A stretch of 14,360 nucleotides of DNA, taken from the NCBI GenBank assembly GCA_023231445.1, contig JALNVF010000086.1, positions 1 through 14,360 on the forward strand, given 5' to 3'. The position numbers and the translations under genes are program-made. The DNA comes from Treponema sp. (GTDB lineage: Bacteria; Spirochaetota; Spirochaetia; Treponematales; Treponemataceae). The notes beneath the pieces are model-generated. The model was not told the DNA's origin and did no database searches. It saw nothing but the letters and a program-made list of their open reading frames with translations. Of this stretch, positions 6,814 to 14,360 are shown one piece after another (position 1 is the stretch's first letter; every line of letters starts with the position of its first letter).

Positions 6814-6893
6814 ATTCATATTAATTTCCAGAGTATGGTTCCAGATTCTCGGTTATAGTATATGCCACTGCTGTCAATTCATTGCAGACTGTA

Positions 6894-6921
6894 TTGACTT
6901 TAACATAAAAAAATATATTAT
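6894..6921 (+). promoter_or_regulatory. Promoter of the Ig-like lipoprotein gene
   Basis: TTGACT (6894-6899), a 16-nt spacer, then TATTAT (6916-6921, 5/6 to consensus). The leader of about 22 nt carries AAGGAG (6937-6942), 8 nt before the ATG. This is the strongest translation signal in the window, suggesting good expression. Confidence 0.55.
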
Positions 6922-6950
6922 ATTCATATAATTATTAAGGAGAGTAAAAT

Positions 6951-9125
6951 ATGTTAAAACGATTACAAACATTTTTCATTCAAGTATTTCTTCTGACTTC
7001 GATTTGTTTTTTTGTTTCCTGTAGTCAGCCCGCAAGCAGCAATACGGACAACACTTCTACCAGCAATACAAATTCTGATGCAACAACAGTATCTAATGTC
7101 GCTGCTGAATTATCAGCAACGATTTCAACAGCTGTAAATACAGCTGATCCTATTACTTTACCAACTGAAATTTCCGGTTATGACGATGTAGCAATAACGT
7201 GGACATCTGATAAAACTGCAGTTATTTCAAATGACGGTATTGTAACACTACCCGAAGAAACAACAACAGTTACGCTTACAGCAACCATTAAAAAAGGTTC
7301 CGAATCGTTAACAAAAACGATTTCCGTTACCGTTTATGCAAAGGGTGCAACGCTTACCGATTCAGATGAAGCTGAACTTGCAAAATCCGCACTCACAATT
7401 ACGTGTATTGCAATAGGCGACACGCTTTCCTCTGTAACAGATAATTTAACACTCCCGTCAACGGTAAACGGATTAACTGTAACCTGGGGTTCAAGCAATG
7501 AAACTGTAATTACGGCAGCAGGCACAGTAACACGGCAGGACAGTAATACGGAAGTTACATTAACTGCGACAATTACAAAAAATGCTGCAAGTGTTCAAAA
7601 AACATTCACGCTGACGGTTCTTAAAAAAGATACAAGCGGTATTGAATATACGTCAGCTACAAATCATGGAACAGCAGAAACAAACGACAACGGTATAAAA
7701 TTTACTCTAACAAAATTATCCACAGATAAGGCCTGGAGTTATGCTGCATTGACAGAACTAAATTCCGGTACAGTATATAATCCTTCATTCACCGAAGGTT
7801 CGACTACTAATTCGTTTGTGTATCCTTTCGTTACAAAAGGTAAAAAATATAAATTTATATTACACATTGAATATTCTCAAACAGAAAAAATGGAAGAATA
7901 TCTGAGTGCAACGGCAGGAGGCGGACTGGGGCAATTCATCACCTACACGGATGACTGGGACAACTCAACAATCACCTGTACGCAGTCAGGCACAAAGGCT
8001 CTTGTAAAAGTAAATACAAACAACAAAGATTTATCTTCTGTTTTTGAGGATACATCAAAAATGAAAGATATCAGCATTGTCACAGAATTAGTTACCGGCC
8101 CGAAAGACTGGGGAACAGGTACTACCTGGATCACTGGAGCAAATATTCCGGTAAGCGATTCAGAATGGGCAACAGAGCAGAGCGGCGGTATTAACTTATT
8201 CGATTCTGAAGCCGGATGGTATATAAGCCCGCAGAAAATAAGTGCAGCACTGGTAAAAACGAATGTATATTTTGTCGACTGTTACTGTTCATTTTATCTG
8301 TCCGACAGTCTGGCCAGTCTGTATGAATGTTCAGGGAATTTCAGAACTAAAGCAATTGTATCCGACAGTCTTACATATACAGTTCCTTCCGGACATATTA
8401 CTGCCGTCTCTGATCCGGGCGGAGTAAAAATAACGCTTACTAAATTCGATTCAGACTATGAGTGGGGAGCTCCGACACTTACTGAAACAACAACAGGCAC
8501 AACGCTCCGTCTTGACAGCTTTAAAGATTCAGAATCCTTTATATGGCCGCTTACCAACAACGGAAAGTCATATACCTTCAGACTTTTCGTAGAAGAAAGT
8601 GGCAACAGGCATATTACATTCAGTGAAACGGTGAAGGGAACTGCAGGTGGTGGTCGCGGTGAATACATTCCCAGCTACACTGATGCATATAATAATGCCA
8701 CGGTAACGCTTACAGACAGCGGCAGCAGCCGCCTGCTGAAACTTTCGGTTTCTCCTTCCGACATGTTAAAAAGTATTGATACTTCAAAATGTTCAAAAGT
8801 AGTGCTTAATACATATATTGCATCCGGTACAGAAGACTGGGGTGATAATACAGAATGGGTTATGGAATGGAATAATACCGTATATCCACCATCAGAAGTA
8901 GAAACACCATATCCTGCAATCTGGAACGGAGGACTGAGCATATTCGACAATGCCCCTGAATGGAGGGATGCAGCTGCCATAAATACAATGCTTTCTAAAA
9001 ACAGTGTTTATTTTGGTGCATGCCAGCTGTGGTATACGTTGAAAGATTACGATATTCCGGGAATGTTTGAGACAAAAACGATAAATTCACCCGAGACACC
9101 ATATACACCAGTGAGCGGCTTATAA
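6951..9125 (+). CDS. Surface/periplasmic lipoprotein: two Ig-like domains plus two copies of an unrecognised module
   Basis: A 724-residue lipoprotein. Residues 1-24 form a signal peptide ending in FFVSC, a loose spirochaete-type lipobox (lipidated C24), followed by a Ser/Thr/Asn linker to about residue 46. Two Ig-like domains of the atrophied bacterial Ig type follow, at about 47-129 (ITWTSDKTAVISNDGIVTLP) and 139-224 (VTWGSSNETVITAAGTVTR). The rest is two copies of a ~230-residue module, about 245-466 and 488-710. Both have an IKFTLTK/VKITLTK start, TAGGGxGxxI...YTD (321-333, 564-577), DWGxxTxW, GGxxxFD, and an L-K-x-x-VYF-x-x-C stretch (C444, C691). The AAGGAG site fixes the ATG. It is probably membrane-anchored and exposed, perhaps for binding; no enzyme motif is seen. 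It is monocistronic, with its own promoter and a strong terminator. Confidence 0.8.
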   Translation: MLKRLQTFFIQVFLLTSICFFVSCSQPASSNTDNTSTSNTNSDATTVSNVAAELSATISTAVNTADPITLPTEISGYDDVAITWTSDKTAVISNDGIVTLPEETTTVTLTATIKKGSESLTKTISVTVYAKGATLTDSDEAELAKSALTITCIAIGDTLSSVTDNLTLPSTVNGLTVTWGSSNETVITAAGTVTRQDSNTEVTLTATITKNAASVQKTFTLTVLKKDTSGIEYTSATNHGTAETNDNGIKFTLTKLSTDKAWSYAALTELNSGTVYNPSFTEGSTTNSFVYPFVTKGKKYKFILHIEYSQTEKMEEYLSATAGGGLGQFITYTDDWDNSTITCTQSGTKALVKVNTNNKDLSSVFEDTSKMKDISIVTELVTGPKDWGTGTTWITGANIPVSDSEWATEQSGGINLFDSEAGWYISPQKISAALVKTNVYFVDCYCSFYLSDSLASLYECSGNFRTKAIVSDSLTYTVPSGHITAVSDPGGVKITLTKFDSDYEWGAPTLTETTTGTTLRLDSFKDSESFIWPLTNNGKSYTFRLFVEESGNRHITFSETVKGTAGGGRGEYIPSYTDAYNNATVTLTDSGSSRLLKLSVSPSDMLKSIDTSKCSKVVLNTYIASGTEDWGDNTEWVMEWNNTVYPPSEVETPYPAIWNGGLSIFDNAPEWRDAAAINTMLSKNSVYFGACQLWYTLKDYDIPGMFETKTINSPETPYTPVSGL

Positions 9126-9135
9126 GGCTGAAAAT

Positions 9136-9164
9136 ATGCAGATACCATAATTTCATATCTGCAT
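9136..9164 (+). other. Stem-loop downstream of the lipoprotein gene
   Basis: ATGCAGATA (9136-9144) pairs with TATCTGCAT (9156-9164), a 9-bp perfect stem with an 11-nt loop, 10 bp after the stop. The following sequence is A-rich rather than T-rich, so on the plus strand it may protect the 3' end rather than terminate. Confidence 0.4.
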
Positions 9165-9179
9165 GCTAACAAAAAAGAT

Positions 9180-9233
9180 TATAAATAAAAAGACTGTCCG
9201 AACCAATGGAACCGGACAGTCTTTTTATTTATA
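9180..9233. terminator. Bidirectional intrinsic terminator between lipoprotein and chemoreceptor genes
   Basis: A 21-bp perfect inverted repeat (9180-9200 with 9213-9233, 12-nt loop) has core AAAAAGACTGTCCG and CGGACAGTCTTTTT. The T-run on each strand makes it a terminator in both directions, ending the lipoprotein message and the convergent chemoreceptor message. Its right arm covers the TAA stop of the chemoreceptor (9229-9231). Confidence 0.88.
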
Positions 9234-11091
9234 CCGTAAATTTTCCTGTTTCGGCAGACAGTTTGTCGGCGAACGTTCTGTTGTCTGCTGCCATTTGTGA
9301 AAGTGATTTGATACTCTCATGAATTGTCTGCGTAGCTTTTTCTATTTCCTCGGTTCCACTTTCAAGTCCTTCCGCAAGCCGGGTAAGCTCTGCAACTTCT
9401 GTGCCTACATCCTGAACACTGTTGTTCATTGTATGTGAACTTGCCTCTATTGTCTGAGTTGTATCTTTTATCTCATTAAGCGTAGAAACAATCTGCTGGC
9501 TGCCGGCACTCTGTTCTTCCATTGCATTTCTGATTTCAGTGACAATCGTTCCGTCTTCAGAAATTTTATGTACTATACCGGAAAAAACATTTCCGGCATC
9601 ATTTGAAGCATCTGTAACCGACTGAATATTTGCAATAACCTTGGTAAGTGTTTCTGTAATTGAACGTGACTGTTTTGCGGTATTCTCCGAAAGTTTTCGT
9701 ATTTCGTCAGCAACGACTGCAAAACCTCTTCCTGCATTTCCTGCATGTGCCGCTTCTATTGCTGCATTCATGGCAAGCAGGTTTGTCTGTGTAGCCACAT
9801 CTTCTATCACTTTGTTTGTGTCAAGTAAAACAGCAGATTCGGAAGAAACTGTCTTTGCCAATTCTATAACATTCGAAACTATTTTATTCCCTGCCGCAGA
9901 ATCCGCCGAAAGCGTTTTAAAACTTTCATCAAATTTATTAACATTCTGCGTTATTGAGTTTATATTAGCTATCATCTCTTCTACAGCCGCAGACGATTGT
10001 GAAACAGATGCATTCTGTTCATCAATTTTTTTCAACAGAGCATCTATCATTGTTTCCATTTTTGTCATTGTCGTAACCGTATCGCTTACCGTTTTTTTCT
10101 GAACTTTTGCATGCCGTGCAAGACCTATTGAATTCTCCGTAATCTCTTTGATTTTCAAAGAAATAGTACTGCTGCTCTCATCAAGAGAACCGGCAACTTT
10201 ATTCAGTGAAAAAATATTTCCTCTTGTTTCTGCAATCATCTTGTTCATTGTTTCCGCAAACGAATTGAGCATCTGACGCATACGACCTATTTCAGTTTTT
10301 GCCCGCACCGTCGACAAACGGAGCGTTAAATCACCTTCATCCATTTTCTGCAGAATTTGTTCCGTCTCAATAATCGGATCAGAAAACCGTTTGGAAAAAT
10401 TAAAAGACACAATAAGTGAAAAAATAAACAAAATGATGAATACGATTATAGTCGAATAATAAACAGCCATAAAACGATTTTTTATACTGACGGAAATACT
10501 GTTGATTTCTGAATCGATGTCATCATAGTAATTTCCTGTACTTACAACCCAGCCCCACGGTTTAAACAGTCTCGAATATGTCCGCTTCGGGGCAACAGTT
10601 GCTCCATCAGATTTTGAAAAATAAAATTCGCTGAATCCGCCTTTATCTGATCCCTTCGCAACTTTCATGATTTCCTGAATAATCATAACGCCGTTTTGAT
10701 CTTTTAATCCGTATCTGTTCTGGCCTTCATTCTGCGGAAGAATCGGATGTGCAATAAGCGTGTAATCGGTACTGTCGATCCAGAAATATCCGCTGTTGTC
10801 GTCTCCGTAGCGAAGGTTTTTTACAAGCTGTTTTGCCAGAGTCTGTGCCTGCGCTTCCGTTAATTCACCTGTACTTTCACGTACGTATAACGAATTAAGC
10901 AGTGTAATGACATTCTGAACCTGAAAACGTACAGAATCATCATATCCTTTCATCCGTTGTTCACGTATAATTGAAGTACAATACTTTTGTATATTACTGA
11001 TATTAAAATGTACTACAAAACCTATTCCCGCCATAAGAATAATCACGAGTCCTGCACTGTATGCAAGCATAATGTGTCTGATGCTTTTCAT
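9229..11091 (-). CDS. Methyl-accepting chemotaxis protein with a single-Cache-type sensor
   Basis: A 620-residue chemoreceptor. TM1 is at about 8-29. The periplasmic sensor (about 40-205) contains GYFWIDSTDYTLIAHP (101-116), GQNRYGLKDQNG and FKPWGWVVSTGNYYDDID (176-193), the pattern of the sCache_2 family. TM2 is at about 211-232, HAMP at 233-286, and then a long coiled-coil signalling domain follows. The hairpin tip is TQTNLLAMNAAIEAAHAG (434-451) with GRGFAVVADEIRKL, the CheA/CheW contact. There is no C-terminal NWETF-type pentapeptide, so CheR is probably not tethered. sCache_2 sensors often bind small organic acids, but the ligand is not predictable. AGGAA lies 6 nt before the ATG at 11089-11091. 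It is divergent from a second chemoreceptor gene and convergent with the lipoprotein gene, and its stop codon lies inside the shared terminator. Confidence 0.93.
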   Translation of the reverse strand: MKSIRHIMLAYSAGLVIILMAGIGFVVHFNISNIQKYCTSIIREQRMKGYDDSVRFQVQNVITLLNSLYVRESTGELTEAQAQTLAKQLVKNLRYGDDNSGYFWIDSTDYTLIAHPILPQNEGQNRYGLKDQNGVMIIQEIMKVAKGSDKGGFSEFYFSKSDGATVAPKRTYSRLFKPWGWVVSTGNYYDDIDSEINSISVSIKNRFMAVYYSTIIVFIILFIFSLIVSFNFSKRFSDPIIETEQILQKMDEGDLTLRLSTVRAKTEIGRMRQMLNSFAETMNKMIAETRGNIFSLNKVAGSLDESSSTISLKIKEITENSIGLARHAKVQKKTVSDTVTTMTKMETMIDALLKKIDEQNASVSQSSAAVEEMIANINSITQNVNKFDESFKTLSADSAAGNKIVSNVIELAKTVSSESAVLLDTNKVIEDVATQTNLLAMNAAIEAAHAGNAGRGFAVVADEIRKLSENTAKQSRSITETLTKVIANIQSVTDASNDAGNVFSGIVHKISEDGTIVTEIRNAMEEQSAGSQQIVSTLNEIKDTTQTIEASSHTMNNSVQDVGTEVAELTRLAEGLESGTEEIEKATQTIHESIKSLSQMAADNRTFADKLSAETGKFTV

Positions 11092-11198
11092 ATCTATTTC
11101 CTATATTACGATATATTTAAATAAAAGCGTTCTCAAAAGCCGGAGGAGGTTTTTTAACACTTTTTTATTTCATATAATAGTATTAAAATACCTCTAAT

Positions 11199-11226
11199 TT
11201 GATTTATCTTCAAGTGGCGCTATAAT
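11199..11226 (+). promoter_or_regulatory. Promoter of the second chemoreceptor gene
   Basis: TTGATT (11199-11204), a 16-nt spacer and a perfect TATAAT (11221-11226). The leader of about 50 nt carries CAGGAG (11272-11277), 5 nt before the ATG. It looks like a housekeeping rather than a flagellar (sigma28) promoter. Confidence 0.55.
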
Positions 11227-11282
11227 ACCATAATGAGATATATGTAGCAAATGGGTACAGGGTATCTTTTTCAGGAGCGTAT

Positions 11283-13358
11283 ATGAATACATCGATTTCT
11301 CTGAAAATACAGGGACTGATAATCGGCGCAGTTATTCTCGTTGGATTTTCCGTCTGTGCTGTATCATATCAAATATTCAACAAAGGTTTTACCGGATATA
11401 CCCACAATGAAATCATACGGACAGGTGAAACTGTCAGAGCATACTTTACCAGTCTTCAGGACCGTTCCACTGGAACTGTCTTAACTCTTGCAGGACGGCC
11501 TGATGTAATCAAGGCAGCTGCGGAACATGATACCCCTGCTCTTCAGAAAATCTCACAGGACGCAGACAGACAGCTGCTGGTAGACTTCATAACCATAGCA
11601 GATACGGACGGAAACGTTATTGCCCGGGGACATTCGGATAAATCAGGCGACAACGTCAAAAATCAGCAGAACGTAGTGCTGGCTTTACAGGGAAAAACAA
11701 CATGCAGCGTTGAAGAAGGAACTGTTGTCAGATATTCGCTCCGTGCAGGTACCCCTGTTTATCAGAATGGAAATATTATAGGTTCCGTAACAGCCGGGTA
11801 TGATTTTTCAACGGACAAATTTGTAGACATGATTAAAAAAAACTACGGTGCCGACTGTTCTATATTTCAGGGTGATACCCGTATTTCCTCGACAGTCACC
11901 GGAACAGACGGAAAACGGATTACCGGAACAAAGCTGACTAATCAGACTATTATTAAAACAGTCCTTTCTGACGGCAAAATTTATACAGGAAGAAACGTAG
12001 TTGCGGGAAAACTCTACGATACATCCTACTGGCCGATTACAAACTCTGACGGCAGACCTGTCGGTATATTTCTGATTGCAAAAGACATGGCAGTTATCCG
12101 CAGGCAGTTAATAAATCAGCTGGTAAGTTCTGTTGTTCTGACACTGATATGCACCGCAGTTGTCATGATTATCTGTATTTTTTTTATTCGTACAATCATA
12201 AAACCGGTAAAAACGGCAACAGCAATGCTGAAAGATATTTCCGAAGGTTCCGGTGACCTGACTAAAAGGCTTACTGTCAAGGCAAAGGATGAAATCGGAG
12301 ATATGGCTGTCTATTTCAATACCACGCTTGATAAAGTAAAAGAACTTGTACAGGAAATTGAAAAACAGTCGGGGATTCTTTCCGATATAGGAATTGAACT
12401 TTCGTCGAATATGGATGAAACGACAGCATCTATACAGGAAATCAGCACAAATATCGAAACTATTACCGTACAGACAGACGGAGAATCCGTAAGTGTATCC
12501 GAAACTGGAAAAGCTGTAGACAGTATAAAAAATACAATAGAAAAACTCAACGAGTATATAGCCCAGCAGGCGGCAAGTGTCACCCAGTCGTCTGCGGCGG
12601 TTGAAGAAATGGTTTCAAATATCGCTTCTGTCACCAAAACACTCGAACATAATAATGAAAACCTTTCAGCCTTACAAAATTCCGCAGGTGTAGGGAAACA
12701 GGATCTGAGCAACATAGCCACCGAGATCGCAGAGGTATCAAAACAGTCTGCAGGGCTTGCCGAAATCACATCAGTCATAGGAGGTATTGCCCATCAGACG
12801 AACCTGCTTGCAATGAATGCCGCCATAGAAGCAGCTCACGCCGGTGAGGCAGGACAGGGATTTTCAGTCGTAGCCGATGAAATACGGAAACTGGCAGAGT
12901 CGTCATCCACTCAGACAAGAACAATTGCAAAAGTACTTACAACAATACGACAGTCAATCGTTAAAATTACAGAGGAATCCGATATTGCCGGAAAACAGTT
13001 CAATGAAATAGAATCTAAAATCCTTGCAGTAACCGGCCTTGAAGAAGAAATCCGCCATGCTATGCTCGAACAGAACGAGGGAAGCAGGGAAATAACGACA
13101 GCAGTTTCCCAACTCAATGACATAACATCGGAAGTAAAAAACGGCTCGGATGAAATGCTTGCTGAAAGTCTCAAAGTATCAGAACAAAGCGGTACACTTG
13201 GTGAAATAAATGAGAAAGTCTCAGGCCGTATAAATGAAATGGCATCAGGCATTCTTGAAATCAACAAGGCCGTTTCCGCCATTAATCAGCTAGCCGTACA
13301 GAACAGGGACAGTATCAGCATACTTAAAGAAAAAATAGGTAAATTCAAAACAAAATAA
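11283..13358 (+). CDS. Methyl-accepting chemotaxis protein with a double-Cache-type sensor
   Basis: A 691-residue chemoreceptor. TM1 is at about 9-30, followed by a large periplasmic sensor (about 35-275). Its segments ARGHSDKSGDN (114-124), YSLRAGTPVYQNG (151-163) and GDTRISSTVTGTDGKRITGT (197-216) fit the Cache_3-Cache_2 family. TM2 is at about 278-302, HAMP at 303-356 (SEGSGDLTKRL), then the signalling coiled coil with tip HQTNLLAMNAAIEAAHAG (504-521). The motif QSSAAVEEM lies 70 residues before the tip, the same spacing as in the divergent neighbour, so both have matching cytoplasmic lengths and could join the same arrays. The sensors differ, so the pair probably reads different ligands. 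No C-terminal pentapeptide is present. It is convergent with the synthase-Cache gene, separated by 69 bp. Confidence 0.93.
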   Translation: MNTSISLKIQGLIIGAVILVGFSVCAVSYQIFNKGFTGYTHNEIIRTGETVRAYFTSLQDRSTGTVLTLAGRPDVIKAAAEHDTPALQKISQDADRQLLVDFITIADTDGNVIARGHSDKSGDNVKNQQNVVLALQGKTTCSVEEGTVVRYSLRAGTPVYQNGNIIGSVTAGYDFSTDKFVDMIKKNYGADCSIFQGDTRISSTVTGTDGKRITGTKLTNQTIIKTVLSDGKIYTGRNVVAGKLYDTSYWPITNSDGRPVGIFLIAKDMAVIRRQLINQLVSSVVLTLICTAVVMIICIFFIRTIIKPVKTATAMLKDISEGSGDLTKRLTVKAKDEIGDMAVYFNTTLDKVKELVQEIEKQSGILSDIGIELSSNMDETTASIQEISTNIETITVQTDGESVSVSETGKAVDSIKNTIEKLNEYIAQQAASVTQSSAAVEEMVSNIASVTKTLEHNNENLSALQNSAGVGKQDLSNIATEIAEVSKQSAGLAEITSVIGGIAHQTNLLAMNAAIEAAHAGEAGQGFSVVADEIRKLAESSSTQTRTIAKVLTTIRQSIVKITEESDIAGKQFNEIESKILAVTGLEEEIRHAMLEQNEGSREITTAVSQLNDITSEVKNGSDEMLAESLKVSEQSGTLGEINEKVSGRINEMASGILEINKAVSAINQLAVQNRDSISILKEKIGKFKTK

Positions 13359-13383
13359 TATTCAGCTGCCCCGGCGTATAATA

Positions 13384-13406
13384 TATTAAACACTCCGCAC
13401 AAATAC
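13384..13406. repeat. Degenerate partial copy of the palindromic repeat
   Basis: This 23-bp stretch in the 69-bp gap between convergent genes matches the right end of the 3640-3734 element and its flank (3725-3747) at 20 of 23 positions (core TATTAAAC-n-CTCCGCAC-n-AATA). A GCCCC-GG run just before it (about 13368-13374) echoes the inner stem of the full copy. Confidence 0.4.
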
Positions 13407-13427
13407 CGGAACAATAGAATACGTCGT

Positions 13428-14360
13428 TCAGACCGCCGGAATATCAGGTATTCCGTTTCCGCAGAGGTGTACAAGTTTCATAAGTTCATCGAACATAAAA
13501 TCCATATCAATTACGGCACGGACTTTCCCCTCTTTATCTTTAAGCGGGAATGCTGCAGTAAGAATAAGGCGTCCTGTGTAAAGAGAAAAAAACAGATGCG
13601 ATATATATGGATTACCTGTTTCAATTACCCGGCAGAACCATTCCTTCTCACGGAAATTTTTAGTAAGCAGATTACGGAACAGATTCTTTTCTCCATGTTT
13701 TGCATAAATCTGACAGATACGGTATCCGTCAGTATTCGTTACGGCAAGCAGCTGGATTGAGCCTTCTCTCTTTACAATTTCTTCAAGACAATCGTCCATA
13801 ACCGACGGATCAAGTGTTGCAAGCTCCGGAGCTTTCATCGCTTCTTCTGCTATGGAAAGCGCAATTTTTCCGGCAGCGGCCTTTACTTTGTCAAGTTCGG
13901 ACTCAAACAGTCCCGGCAGATACCGGCGTGCCTGCGTAGTCAGTTCTTCTGCCGAAATGGCAGTTGTCCGCCCCTGCGCATACTGCGCATCTACCCAGAG
14001 TGCTATATGACGGATACCCGGCGAACGTTTTGTCACCTTCTCAATAACGCCTGCCTTTATAAGCGGAATATTCTCATTCAGCCAGCGGGCAATACCGGAT
14101 AAACCTGATTTGTCGGTAACCATTGTGCGTACCGGCCGGTTGAGCAGCTTTTCTGTATCAAAAATATTGTAAATCTCCGGATTCTTCAGTATACCGTCGG
14201 CATGAATGCCTGCGCGGGTCGTATTAAAATTTTCTCCTGTAAACGGATAGTTATCAGGAATAGATGCACCGACTTCGTTACGGAAATAATCCGCAATTTC
14301 AGTAATCACCGTCGTATCAATCGAATCATCGCCGGTAAGCGACTGATATTCGATAACAGC
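13428..14360 (-). CDS. Isopropylmalate/homocitrate-synthase-type enzyme fused to a C-terminal Cache-like domain (partial, 5' end missing)
   Basis: The frame is open through the right edge, so the start lies beyond it; the GTG at 14307-14309 is internal. In the 310 residues visible, about 1-100 resemble the end of the barrel and the linker of DRE-TIM metallolyases (isopropylmalate, homocitrate or Re-citrate synthase class): TGDDSIDT, GENFNTTRAGIHADGILKNP, EIYNIFDTEKLLNRP, TDKSGLSGIARW. After a helical stretch (about 120-180), residues about 200-292 look like a PDC/Cache sensor: LLAVTNTDGYRICQ, FREKEWFCRVIETGNPYIS, YTGRLILTAAFPLKDKEGKV, AVIDMDFMFDEL. Classical LeuA has a leucine-binding domain at this point. 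No membrane segment is seen in the visible part, so the sensor is presumably cytoplasmic and may control the acyl-transfer (condensation) reaction. The catalytic metal-binding residues are outside the window. Confidence 0.7.
   Translation of the reverse strand, partial: AVIEYQSLTGDDSIDTTVITEIADYFRNEVGASIPDNYPFTGENFNTTRAGIHADGILKNPEIYNIFDTEKLLNRPVRTMVTDKSGLSGIARWLNENIPLIKAGVIEKVTKRSPGIRHIALWVDAQYAQGRTTAISAEELTTQARRYLPGLFESELDKVKAAAGKIALSIAEEAMKAPELATLDPSVMDDCLEEIVKREGSIQLLAVTNTDGYRICQIYAKHGEKNLFRNLLTKNFREKEWFCRVIETGNPYISHLFFSLYTGRLILTAAFPLKDKEGKVRAVIDMDFMFDELMKLVHLCGNGIPDIPAV

Noticed and set aside
11108..11136. TTGAGA with TATCGT or TATATC as a promoter for the minus-strand chemoreceptor.
   Set aside because: Either spacing puts the start on top of the ribosome binding site, leaving almost no leader; the true promoter is uncertain.
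11118..11146. TAAA...GCCGGAGG upstream of the chemoreceptors, resembling a sigma28 flagellar promoter.
   Set aside because: Spacing between TAAA and GCCG is 13 or 17 nt instead of 15, the GATAA part is missing, and a good sigma70-type promoter is present for the plus-strand gene.

Overview
The window looks like chromosomal DNA of a host-associated spirochaete, most likely a Treponema or close relative. This is inferred from content and was not checked against a database. The clues are moderate GC with AT-rich intergenic spacers, a lipoprotein with a loose spirochaete-type lipobox, two large Cache-type chemoreceptors side by side, anaerobe-type 2-hydroxyacyl-CoA dehydratase machinery, and ordinary sigma70-like promoters.

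Layout. 1-1919 (+): the 3' end of a fused 2-hydroxyacyl-CoA dehydratase subunit/activase gene, then a HAD phosphatase. 1929-2702 (-): a trans-aconitate methyltransferase (tam), convergent with the HAD gene, with a good promoter upstream. 2883-3570 (+): a papain-like (permuted NlpC/P60-type) cysteine hydrolase gene split by a frameshift, followed by a terminator. 3640-3734: a compound palindromic repeat. 3783-5694 (-): a two-gene operon of a TetR regulator and a free-standing condensation-superfamily acyltransferase, with a -35/-10 pair and a palindromic candidate operator just ahead of tetR. 5841-6617 (+): a Cof-type HAD phosphatase, apparently transcribed without a leader. 6631-6813 and perhaps to about 6892: the decayed remains of a MocR-type (GntR-aminotransferase) regulator. 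6951-9125 (+): a 724-residue lipoprotein with two Ig-like domains and two copies of a ~230-residue module I do not recognise. 9180-9233: a shared bidirectional terminator. 9229-11091 (-) and 11283-13358 (+): two divergent methyl-accepting chemotaxis proteins with different Cache sensors. 13428-14360 (-): the C-terminal part of an isopropylmalate/homocitrate-synthase-type enzyme fused to a Cache-like sensor domain, running off the right edge.

How the parts relate. The window is a set of small, mostly independent transcription units rather than one pathway. Clear functional couplings are the tetR-acyltransferase operon, which is probably self-regulated, and the divergent chemoreceptor pair. The most unusual items are the synthase-Cache fusion, the duplicated unrecognised module in the lipoprotein, the fused dehydratase-activase, the MocR fossil, and the palindromic repeat, which has a degenerate partial copy about 9.7 kb away; both copies lie between convergent genes. 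I found no tRNA, rRNA, CRISPR array, insertion sequence or phage gene.
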